Assembly: GCA_020073665.1 (NCBI GenBank)
Contig: JAIQEU010000003.1
Coordinates: 62,001-126,000 of the forward strand
Length of the DNA stretch: 64,000 bases
DNA from: Terriglobia bacterium
Lineage (GTDB): Bacteria > Acidobacteriota > Terriglobia > Terriglobales > Acidobacteriaceae
Direction of reading: 5' to 3'
Part shown: piece by piece, positions 53,555 through 59,954 of the stretch
Layout: every line of letters begins with the position of its first letter
How positions within the stretch are numbered: position 1 is the first letter of the stretch
Made by a program: the position numbers and the translations under genes
The notes under the pieces: generated by a model
Told to the model about the DNA's origin: nothing
Database searches by the model: none
The model's input: the letters and a program-made list of their open reading frames with translations, nothing else

Positions 53555-53902
53555 ATGTGGATGGAAAAGCTATCGAGTGGCGTGTTGTGCATACTGACCC
53601 CACTCGGGCCGCGGTACATCAAACCCTCGTTCCTGCAGCGGGTATACCTGCTGTGGATTTTTCGCCACTTCCCCATTCTTCCGCCGCAAGTGCTCAGCCT
53701 CCGGCAGCAGCGTTTGTTTGACGCGCTGTGTAATGACGATCGCTACGTCGCCGAGCCCAACCAATTCGGGGATGCGCCTGTACTGGGAACTCTGGAGCGG
53801 CGTCCGGTGATCGCCACGTCGGCTTTACCGCCTCGCCGTCCCAGCAGTCGTGCGGAGGAAGCCGTATCCCGGCTGGCCGATGGTTTGCAGCAACGCTCCT
53901 GA
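53555..53902 (+). CDS. 115-aa hypothetical protein
   Basis: Begins MWMEKLSSGVLCILTPLGPRYIKPSFLQRVYLLWIFRHFPILPPQVLSLRQQRLFDALC, which looks conserved in composition, with a basic aromatic region and a helix; the C-terminal 45 residues are Arg/Pro/Ala-rich and disordered. CAGGTAGG precedes the ATG. I do not recognise a characterised family. The upstream 53333-53554 spacer has CTTGAA/TTCAAG hairpin arms but no gene. Confidence 0.6.
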   Translation: MWMEKLSSGVLCILTPLGPRYIKPSFLQRVYLLWIFRHFPILPPQVLSLRQQRLFDALCNDDRYVAEPNQFGDAPVLGTLERRPVIATSALPPRRPSSRAEEAVSRLADGLQQRS

Positions 53903-53942
53903 TCCCCACGGTGTGGGTTTGGTTGGCGCGTTATCTCCACAC

Positions 53943-53981
53943 AAAAATCCCGTGACGAGGAGGGGAGTACCTCGCCACGGG
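53943..53981 (-). terminator. Rho-independent terminator of the Spy-like gene
   Basis: CCCGTG-A-CGAGG (53949-53960) pairs with CCTCG-C-CACGGG (53970-53981) with one mismatch. Read on the minus strand the stem is followed by ATTTTTG. It lies 39 nt past the stop at 54020. Confidence 0.75.
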
Positions 53982-54019
53982 AAGAGTCCGTTCCGTGAAA
54001 GCTCATTCAATGCAGAAGA

Positions 54020-54523
54020 CTATTGGTCGTCTGTTTCGGACTCTTGAAACGGTTTGCCGCCCTTAGCGGAAGGCATCTCGCCGCACGGACCTTCACCGCC
54101 GCCGCGATGCATGCCCCGCATGCCGCCACCGTGCCCGCCTTCACTGTGCTGTGCCCGGCAAGCTTCGATTGCCGAGCGCTGTTGCGGAGTCATCAGGGCT
54201 TCGATCTGCTGCCTGGCCTGCTGGTGGATCTGCTGAATCTGTTGGTGCTTCTGCTGGGCTGAGAGCGAAGAGTTGTTGCAGATCGCCGAAACTTGCGAGC
54301 GGGAATTCTCTTCGATCTGGCGGCGCTGCTGTTGCGCCTGCTGCGAGACGCCCGCCTGCTTCCAACAGGGTTCCCGCCGTCCGCGCCGGCCGGTAGTGGA
54401 CGGGTTGGTGGACGAGGGCGGAGCCGGAGAGGTCGGCCGCGGCGTGACTTGCGCCAGCGCGGGCCATGCTGAGAGTAGAAGCAACAGGGTGGCTGCGCTT
54501 CCGAGCCGATACAAAGTGGTCAT
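54020..54523 (-). CDS. Exported Spy/LTxxQ-like protein with Gly/His-rich tail
   Basis: 167 aa. Signal peptide about 1-24 (LLLLLSAWPALAQ), Pro/Ser linker, then a long Gln-rich helix with LSAQQKHQQIQQIHQQARQQIEALMTPQQRSAIEACRA, similar to the LTxxQ helix of Spy/CpxP-type periplasmic proteins, then a Gly/His/Met-rich tail (HGGGMRGMHRGGGEG) that could bind metal. GGAGG lies 6 nt upstream of the ATG. A periplasmic chaperone or metal-stress role is inferred. Confidence 0.72.
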   Translation of the reverse strand: MTTLYRLGSAATLLLLLSAWPALAQVTPRPTSPAPPSSTNPSTTGRRGRREPCWKQAGVSQQAQQQRRQIEENSRSQVSAICNNSSLSAQQKHQQIQQIHQQARQQIEALMTPQQRSAIEACRAQHSEGGHGGGMRGMHRGGGEGPCGEMPSAKGGKPFQESETDDQ

Positions 54524-54788
54524 CTAAATCCTCCTGTTGCGGAAACCCAGGAGAGGGAGAAAAGTTGCTGCAAAAGTGCCACCGCGATTACTCAAGGGAA
54601 GGCGAACCCGGTCCAAGGGACACCGGTTGGTCGCGTTACCAGCCCCTGTGTTATATTCGTTGCGGTAGCGTAATCGATTGATGCGATTGGTTTCCGCGGC
54701 TTCCCAAGCCGTGTGATGAGCGGATCGCCGGCAGCCCCCGCAGCGAAGCAACGCGGCAGCTCCCAGGGATGTAAGCTCAACCCAGAAC

Positions 54789-54864
<76 letters not shown>

Positions 54865-54908
54865 TCCTCATCCTCCAATGGAATGAAGCACTTGGAGGGT
54901 CCGCACCA

Positions 54909-54931
54909 ACTGATCTTAATCAGTAGGTTGT
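54909..54931 (+). repeat. Third partial copy of the tRNA-Lys anticodon arm
   Basis: Matches the tRNA from ACTGA through the variable loop with a 2-nt deletion in the anticodon loop; ACTGAT-CTTA-ATCAGT is itself a perfect hairpin. It lies 45 nt inside the left end. Could be a scar of an earlier insertion or an accessory recombinase site. Confidence 0.6.
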
Positions 54932-54992
54932 GGCGCGCGCCTGATTCGCCATTCACTGCAACCTCCACTCGTTTATCCACTTGCGAAAAAAT

Positions 54993-55032
54993 CCTAGACC
55001 TACTGACTACTTTTGAGCCTAGACCTACTGAC
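54993..55032 (+). repeat. Left-end direct repeats
   Basis: CCTAGACCTACTGAC occurs twice, at 54993-55007 and 55018-55032 (25-bp period). The core CTACTGAC recurs at the right end (57123-57243). Together they resemble arm-type sites of tyrosine recombinases. They overlap the 3' end of the XRE gene. Confidence 0.65.
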
Positions 55033-55425
55033 CCCATCCGCTCTCGTCCGACTCGTCTCTGCCACCGCCTTGACTTGCACAAGGAAAAGCTCTCGCTCAT
55101 CGCGTGTCAACAGCGGAAACAGGATGTAGCAAGGGGCGACCCTTGGGTCGATCCCGGCAGCTTGCCATGCCGCATCTCCGAATCGAAAAATCATTTTGTC
55201 TTTCATCACCCGCCTGCGCAGCTCCTTCTGCTTCAGGCCAAGTGACGTGCAAAGCCTTTCCAGTGTTGAATCTGACGGCAGACACTGCCCCATAATCAAC
55301 TTCCTGACGTGCTCGTAGGTGACCCCGACACGGCGGGCAAGCTCCGGCGCAGAAAGTCCCATTTCGATCATTCGCTGCTCAAGCCGCGCATTGAAGAACC
55401 CTAGCCGTTCTTGGGTGATCGCCAT
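55000..55425 (-). CDS. XRE-family (CI-like) regulator of the island
   Basis: 141 aa. Helix-turn-helix at about 14-70: RMIEMGLSAPELARRVGVTYEHVRKLIMGQCLPSDSTLERLCTSLGL. The second half (FRFGDAAWQAAGIDPR... LLTRDERELFLVQVKAV) is a helical region without the Ser-Lys autoprotease of LexA/CI, so it is not self-cleaving. AAAGG precedes the ATG by 6 nt. It is divergent from the second XRE gene across a palindromic operator. The last codons and the stop are formed by the left-end direct repeats. Confidence 0.85.
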   Translation of the reverse strand: MAITQERLGFFNARLEQRMIEMGLSAPELARRVGVTYEHVRKLIMGQCLPSDSTLERLCTSLGLKQKELRRRVMKDKMIFRFGDAAWQAAGIDPRVAPCYILFPLLTRDERELFLVQVKAVAETSRTRADGVSRSRLKSSQ

Positions 55426-55435
55426 AATAGAACCT

Positions 55436-55487
55436 TTGACTGCTATCTAAACGCTGTCTACTTTAAGGCTGTAGACCTAAAGTAGTC
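55436..55487. promoter_or_regulatory. Symmetric divergent promoter/operator between the two XRE genes
   Basis: Perfect 8-bp inverted repeat CTACTTTA (55458-55465) / TAAAGTAG (55478-55485), flanked symmetrically by TTGACT (55436-55441) and AGTCAA (55482-55487). TTGACT-N17-TACTTT serves the plus strand; the minus strand reads TTGACT-N18-TAAAGT. Either regulator bound here would block both promoters, as in phage-like switches. Confidence 0.7.
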
Positions 55488-55505
55488 AAGACGCAATATT
55501 AGGGC

Positions 55506-55766
55506 GTGCAAAACGACCCGAAGAAGTTGGTTGGTATGCGGATTCGAGAGCTTCGCTTAGCGAAGGGGATTTCTCAAGAGGCTCTGGCTGATGAGGCGGG
55601 TCTCCATCGCACCTACATGGGAAGCGTTGAGCGTGGAGAGAGAAACATCAGCCTAGAGAACATCGTACGGATCGCGACGGCACTAGGGGTATCGGCCAGT
55701 GATTTGCTCGTGAATCTCAAGGCAGGCCGTCGGACATCAGCGGGACTCCAAGAACGCAAGTCTTGA
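55506..55766 (+). CDS. Small XRE-family regulator (C-protein-like)
   Basis: 86 aa, nearly all one helix-turn-helix: MRIRELRLAKGISQEALADEAGLHRTYMGSVERGERNISLENIVRIATALGVSASDLLV. This sequence type is shared by restriction-modification controller (C) proteins and phage repressors. The start is GTG 55506, right after a palindromic operator. It reads toward the HEPN pair and is separated from it by 87 nt, so it probably controls their timing. Confidence 0.88.
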   Translation: MQNDPKKLVGMRIRELRLAKGISQEALADEAGLHRTYMGSVERGERNISLENIVRIATALGVSASDLLVNLKAGRRTSAGLQERKS

Positions 55767-55853
55767 ACTGGCTTCCACATAGGCGTAGCCTCTCATGCAG
55801 CTACATAGCCATCAGAAATCTGAGGCCACTTCAATGAAGGGAGAGACAAATCT

Positions 55854-56357
55854 TTGGACGAAAAAGGATTCAAAGAGCTAGTCAAGAAGCTCGAAGAAGT
55901 CAACGCGGTGATCACTAAGCTCGACCCCGCGATCCGATCAGAAGCGTTCTCCCTACTAAAGCCGTACTTGGGAACTCGTGGTTCTTCACACGGAGGTTCT
56001 TCTGAAGAAACGACACCAGACGGTGGCGACACGGACGACGCCGAGGCATTCTTTACTAAGCACCCTGAAGGAAAGCCCGCAGACAACGCTGTGCTGGCCG
56101 CAGGCTATCTTTATAGCCAGTACGGGTCTCAGGCATTTTCCCTCGCAGAAGTTCGTGAGGTTGCGGACGCGGCGGGAATCACGATCCCCCAACACCTCAA
56201 CATGACATTCAAGCAGTCTCGTCGGAAAGGAAAAGGTCTGTTTCAGCACGTCGGTAAGAATCAGTTCAAGCCCACTGTTCATGGAGAGGCATACTTTAAG
56301 GGCACTCTGAGTGCCAAGAAGGGAACCAAATCTCGCAAGACTAGTGAGGAATCGTGA
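55854..56357 (+). CDS. Winged-helix-like island protein, partner of the HEPN protein
   Basis: 167 aa from TTG 55854 with AAGGGAGAG upstream. An N-terminal helix (about 1-40), a Gly/Ser/Thr/Asp linker (about 41-62), then a domain (about 63-152) with DNAVLAAGYLYSQYGSQAFSLAEVREVADAAGITIPQHLNMTF, matching in pattern the winged-helix domain of the next protein (DKCLAVIYYEQRYNGKDSLTVEEIRTAIRNARIP). The tail is Lys/Ser-rich. Its TGA overlaps the GTG start of the next gene by 4 nt. Antitoxin, sensor or DNA-binding partner are all possible. Confidence 0.7.
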   Translation: MDEKGFKELVKKLEEVNAVITKLDPAIRSEAFSLLKPYLGTRGSSHGGSSEETTPDGGDTDDAEAFFTKHPEGKPADNAVLAAGYLYSQYGSQAFSLAEVREVADAAGITIPQHLNMTFKQSRRKGKGLFQHVGKNQFKPTVHGEAYFKGTLSAKKGTKSRKTSEES

Positions 56358-57094
56358 CACTGGTGGAGTTCATCGCTCCGCTACGAGACGCCCCCAATCG
56401 GGACAAGTGTCTAGCCGTCATTTATTACGAGCAACGGTATAACGGCAAGGATTCACTCACTGTGGAGGAGATTCGCACTGCCATACGGAACGCTAGAATC
56501 CCTAGAGCAGCGAAGATCAACGTCGCTGACGTGCTGGTAAAGAGCGGTCATTACGTGGATAGCTCCGGCGTGAAGGGACAGCGCCGACTCTGGAAGTTGA
56601 CTGAGTCTGGGCAGCAGAGAGTGCGCACTTTATTGGGGCTTCCAGAAGCGGAACCGGAACTTGAGCACGATGCTGCAACTTTGGAGGGGCTTGCTTCAAA
56701 AATATCGGACGTGGATGTTCGTGGTTATGTCGAAGAGGCGATCAAATGCCTGAAGGTGAGCGCGCTCCGCGCCGCGATAGTGTTCCTTTGGACAGGCGCG
56801 ATCCGAACACTGCAAGAAGTTGCTCTAAAGAAGCCAAGTGGTACGCTCAACGCGGCGATCTCTAAGCATGACCCCAAAGCTCGAACTGTCTCGAAGATTG
56901 AAGACTTCGCATACATAAAGGACGCGACAACGTTGCTCGCGCTTCAAGAACTGGGAATCCTCGACAAAGGGGAAAAGCAGACGTTAGAAGAAGGTCTTAA
57001 CCTCCGCAACCGATGCGGCCATCCGACAAGCTACAAGCCGGGAGTGAAGAAGGCATCGAGTTTCATCGAAGACATCCTTGGAATCGCCTTCTAG
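56354..57094 (+). CDS. Winged-helix plus HEPN-domain protein (candidate RNase effector)
   Basis: 246 aa from GTG 56354, overlapping the preceding stop (GTGA). N-terminal winged-helix-like domain about 13-96. A C-terminal all-helical domain about 105-246 carries R218-N-R-C-G-H223, an Rx4H motif with Asn after Arg, the catalytic signature of HEPN ribonucleases. HEPN enzymes act in toxin-antitoxin, abortive-infection and anticodon-nuclease systems. Whether it is active, and its RNA target, are inferred. The pairing with a smaller winged-helix protein and two repressors fits a controlled toxin. Confidence 0.72.
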   Translation: MTLVEFIAPLRDAPNRDKCLAVIYYEQRYNGKDSLTVEEIRTAIRNARIPRAAKINVADVLVKSGHYVDSSGVKGQRRLWKLTESGQQRVRTLLGLPEAEPELEHDAATLEGLASKISDVDVRGYVEEAIKCLKVSALRAAIVFLWTGAIRTLQEVALKKPSGTLNAAISKHDPKARTVSKIEDFAYIKDATTLLALQELGILDKGEKQTLEEGLNLRNRCGHPTSYKPGVKKASSFIEDILGIAF

Positions 57095-57122
57095 TCTGTG
57101 CTGATGTCGCCGCCCCTACACA

Positions 57123-57243
57123 TACTGACTCGTTTCCACCTACTGACTCTTAGTTTTTGATTTCACAACCAACTGACTCTCGCAGTCGATTCGAATGTGT
57201 GTTTGAAATGAACCACTTCATGTGTGTGCCAACCTACTGACTC
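57123..57243 (+). repeat. Right-end repeat array of ACTGACTC units
   Basis: TACTGACTC at 57123, 57140 and 57235 and AACTGACTC at 57171, all in the same orientation as the tRNA, whose anticodon region reads AACTGACTC. No gene occupies 57095-57364; this array and a terminal AT-rich stretch are all I see. Confidence 0.65.
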
Positions 57244-57364
57244 TGGTTGTGCGTTTTTAGGCAGATTTGCGGGAGAATACTGCGCAACGATCTGAGAGCG
57301 TTGGATTTAACACGAAGAGAGTGGTTGAAAACACAACCACAAGATGTGTTTGAGAAGTGCACAT

Positions 57365-57410
57365 ACTCTTAATCAGTAGGTTGTAGGTTCGATTCCTACC
57401 GCGCTCACCA
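57365..57410 (+). repeat. Right attachment site (46-bp duplicate of tRNA-Lys 3' end)
   Basis: Identical to 54819-54864, including the anticodon CTT, T-arm and CCA. Similarity stops exactly at the CCA. The following 57411-57627 spacer shows no supported gene, although TGTGCCCA repeats near 57481-57501 recall sequences seen next to integrase genes. Confidence 0.92.
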
Positions 57411-57627
57411 CCTAAATCAAAGACATACTTTGCTTTAGCTGTACCTTTCCGGTTTCGCTTGGATTCACGTTTTTCGCGCTGTGCCCAAAATTGTGCCCAC
57501 TGGAAGGTGAAGGGAATAAGCTCGGTCTGTATGAAGGCGCGAAGTGAAGCAGGGTCAATGAGTGTAATCGGGATTTTTCACCAGTTGATGGTTGCCTAGT
57601 CGTGGCCGCTCGGATTACTTCCGAGTT

Positions 57628-57894
57628 GGCGGGTGGCCCAGACAATGAAGGGGGTGCCCCATCTCATTCGCGCAGTTGGCGAATGAGTGGGCGACTGCCG
57701 ACGACTCTTGGACTCTCTGGGCAGTCGCAATGCAGTCTTCGCCGCACCAGACCAGAGCTTTGACCCATGTTATCTTCGACCCATGTTGCGATCTGATTGC
57801 GCCCGCGCCCACTCATTCGCACAAATCGCGATTGAAGTGGGGTGCCCCGTTCTCTTCAGTTCTGCTTCGGTGGGGAATGTCTGGGCCACCCGCC
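57628..57894. repeat. BIME/MITE-like element with 17-bp perfect terminal inverted repeats
   Basis: Ends GGCGGGTGGCCCAGACA (57628-57644) and its exact reverse complement (57878-57894). Inside each end is a REP palindrome (CATTCGC...GCGAATG; 57651-57693 and 57806-57848) in opposite orientation. The centre contains GACCCATGTT twice (57762 and 57778). No coding sequence. A REP with the same outer sequence lies at 59553-59622 next to a RAYT remnant, the likely mobilising enzyme family. Confidence 0.8.
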
Positions 57895-57933
57895 TAAACC
57901 TACGCGTTGACCACCACTTGGATGCCTTAACAG

Positions 57934-58230
57934 TCATTGGCATATGCCCCTTCCGGCAGGAACGAGATACATACCTGTCTTTCGATAGATGAAGTCCGGA
58001 GTGCCATCGTAGATGAAATGAAGCCAGAACAACGTTGGAGAAGCCTGATTTTGCGTTGGCTCCGGATTAAACAGGTCTACGTGGCTCCCAGTCTGACCAG
58101 TCGTTTGGTCTATCGTGACATGAGTCGAGCAGAACCAGTTAGAATCCCGGAGACTGGTTTTCCCTCGCTCCATGGGATTGTACTTATCGACTGTCGTCGG
58201 ATGAAGGCCAGTGTCAGACCCGTTGTTTGC
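57934..58230 (-). pseudogene. Orphan RHS-like C-terminal tip
   Basis: An open frame (about 99 codons, stop at 57934) with no start or core domain upstream. NGSDTGLHPTTVDKYNP, HVTIDQTTGQTGSHVDLFNPEP and FIYDGTPDFIYRKTG resemble tips of acidobacterial RHS-type proteins. It lies downstream of, and on the same strand as, a truncated RHS gene and the small membrane gene, the usual position of displaced tip cassettes. The overlapping plus-strand frame 57937-58329 is less plausible. Confidence 0.45.
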
Positions 58231-58257
58231 GGCTTTGATTTCTGTCTAAACGGCACT

Positions 58258-58671
58258 TCACTTTCTCTCTATAGCAGTGGTGCATACCAAGAACAGGGTC
58301 ACTATCAACAAACTCGGCCACAGACCTGAGGTAGCAGCGAGCAGAAATTGATAGGGCGGAAATACGCAAGCAAGAAAAAGCCATCGTACGTCAGTCCACC
58401 CATGAATCTGCGCGAACCCTCCGTTTGCAAACGTCGTCGCTATGCTAAGTAAGATGGGTCCCAAAAAATACAACCCGATCAGTATCCAGATGCTCTCACG
58501 ACCTTGCGGAGAGACCCATCGGCGCAGCGCCCAGCAGAGCGAGAAACCTACCAAAGCCACAAAGTTGGCGATGAGCACATTCGTATTTGAACGTTCGACA
58601 GCAAAGACCAGAATGATTGGAAACCAGAATGATGCCGCTCCACCTATAGCCCAGAAGACATGTCTGATCAT
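58258..58671 (-). CDS. Small four-helix membrane protein, possible RHS immunity protein
   Basis: 137 aa from ATG 58671, supported by GGGAG 6 nt upstream. Four membrane helices (about 8-25, 31-50, 61-81 and 100-132). It starts 12 nt after the stop of the RHS fragment on the same strand, which is where cognate immunity genes sit. No family is recognised; a membrane immunity protein would fit a pore-forming or cell-wall-acting toxin, but that is inference from position. Confidence 0.55.
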   Translation of the reverse strand: MIRHVFWAIGGAASFWFPIILVFAVERSNTNVLIANFVALVGFSLCWALRRWVSPQGRESIWILIGLYFLGPILLSIATTFANGGFAQIHGWTDVRWLFLACVFPPYQFLLAATSGLWPSLLIVTLFLVCTTAIERK

Positions 58672-58683
58672 AGTCACTCCCAG

Positions 58684-59552
58684 TTAGTAAAAAAATGCTC
58701 CGACAAGGCAAACGGCGTGGGAATCCGTAAACGAAATGAACGATGGCAGCGGAAGGAACGGTTTGTTGGGTACTCCTGGTCCTCCTGGAGTCATGCTGTA
58801 GGACCCAGTACTAGCGTCCCAATATGTCTGGAGACAACCTCGCGCTGAATTGGCATAGCGCGTCGTGCCTGCGTTCCTGCATACGAAATTCAACGGGCCA
58901 CCGCTTCCGTATACGGAGCAACTAGATGGATCTTTGTACGGCCAGTGTTTTCCTTGCGACTGCTGTGCTCCGTTGGGCGTATTGTTGTTTGCGGCGTTGT
59001 TCGCGGCTAGCAATATGCGGCCATAAGTGTTATATACGATCGTGGTATGCGAGCAATGCTGGAACGGATTTGACCCAGTTCCCCAACACCAGGCGAGCAC
59101 TGTTCCTGAGGGCATGCCCGGATGGTAACGGGACATAGAAAAGGGACTGTCAAATATGTGAAGGCCGTCGGCGTCGAAGGCGGCGCGATCGCATTGTCCA
59201 GTGCAGGCCGCCGCAAAACCTCGGGTGAGCAATGGGTCGAGAAGATCACATGAGGACAATCCACCACCGATAAGACATTCCCTTTCACTCACCATGCCGT
59301 CGATGGCTACGAGGTCATTACCCCTCAGGTCTAACGGGCACTCCTGCCTGCTCTTGTCGCAGTGAATCAGCCCGAGCAGATCGACCGCTATGAGTGGCAT
59401 ATTGGCCACATAGGCGTACCGATTCCAGGTCTGTGGATTCGCCGCATCCGCCGCCCCCAGCCCAGCCGGGTCGGGCTGAATCCAACGGCCTGACACGGGA
59501 TGATATTCCCTGTAGAGAAAGTCGTACAGTCCCGAAACCGTGTCTTGATTCT
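58684..59552 (-). pseudogene. Truncated RHS protein: end of core plus C-terminal tip
   Basis: Begins in a REP element, with no RHS YD-repeats upstream. GLYDFLYREYHPVSGRWIQPDPAGLGAADAANPQTWNRYAYVANMPLIAVDLLGL is the RHS-repeat-associated core end (DLLGL where DPLGL is usual), followed by a Cys-rich variable tip of about 220 residues (FAAACTGQCD, WCWGTGSNPFQHCSHTTIVYN). The frame runs on through the REP to an ATG at 59592, which is not an authentic start. The tip is unfamiliar; it could still be a toxin domain, now silent unless recombined. Confidence 0.7.
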
Positions 59553-59622
59553 GGCGGGTGGCCCAGACAATCGTGGAGGGTGCCCCATTCATTCGCGCAC
59601 TTTGCGAATGAGTGGGCGACTC
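59553..59622. repeat. REP element at the RHS/RAYT junction
   Basis: The 17 nt at 59553-59569 are identical to the terminal repeat of the 57628 element; a palindrome ATTCGC-GCACTTT-GCGAAT follows. It cuts the RHS gene on one side and supplies the stop codon of the RAYT remnant on the other. Confidence 0.8.
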
Positions 59623-59794
59623 TCACCACTCCCGTCTCCAAACCTCTCCACCGCACGACGTTTCAACTCCAGCGGCCACTCGTGAAGATTCACCCGCACC
59701 AGGCCGCGCTCTCCGCAGGAGTACGCACGAAAGCTGCTCCGCTTCCACTGATCGGGTTGGTCCACCAGTCCGCGTTTTAGGGGGTTGCGCCATC
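59589..59794 (-). pseudogene. RAYT (REP-associated Y1 transposase) C-terminal remnant
   Basis: The frame reads NPLKRGLVDQPDQWKRSSFRAYSCGERGLVRVNLHEWPLELKRRAVERF up to RKVRE and a stop inside the REP. NP-x-KRGLV-x-QP-x-x-W-x-x-SSF is the C-terminal signature of IS200-like RAYT transposases. A TGA at 59795-59797 breaks the frame upstream and the catalytic HUH/Tyr part is absent. Inverted REPs flank it on both sides. Confidence 0.8.
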
Positions 59795-59850
59795 AGAGTA
59801 ACCACCACACTTCGTGCTTGACTGTGACCGCCATCTCAGCCAGATTGTGA

Positions 59851-59898
59851 CAGCACCCACACATTCGCAAAAGGCGCGAATGTGTGGGGCACCCGGCG
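59851..59898. repeat. Inverted REP element upstream of the ADOP gene
   Basis: GCACCCACACATTCGC ... GCGAATGTGTGGGGCACC, opposite in orientation to the 59553-59622 REP and lacking the outer 17-nt sequence. It forms the far side of the RAYT remnant. Confidence 0.7.
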
Positions 59899-59954
59899 TT
59901 GCATATGAATAAAGTTTCGCGGCAACGTGGCTGGATTTTGACAGCGAGGCAAAC

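Noticed and set aside
57411-57627. Possible integrase remnant suggested by TGTGCCCA repeats next to the right att site
   Set aside because: No frame on either strand shows tyrosine-recombinase motifs; only a short phrase resembles integrase-proximal DNA.
57937-58329. 130-aa plus-strand frame starting MAYAPSGRNEIH
   Set aside because: Composition is irregular with no domain, and the opposite strand reads a better RHS-like tip.
59318-59656. 112-aa minus-strand frame across the REP (MRWRGLETGVVRV...)
   Set aside because: It crosses the RAYT/RHS junction out of frame with both and is made of REP sequence.
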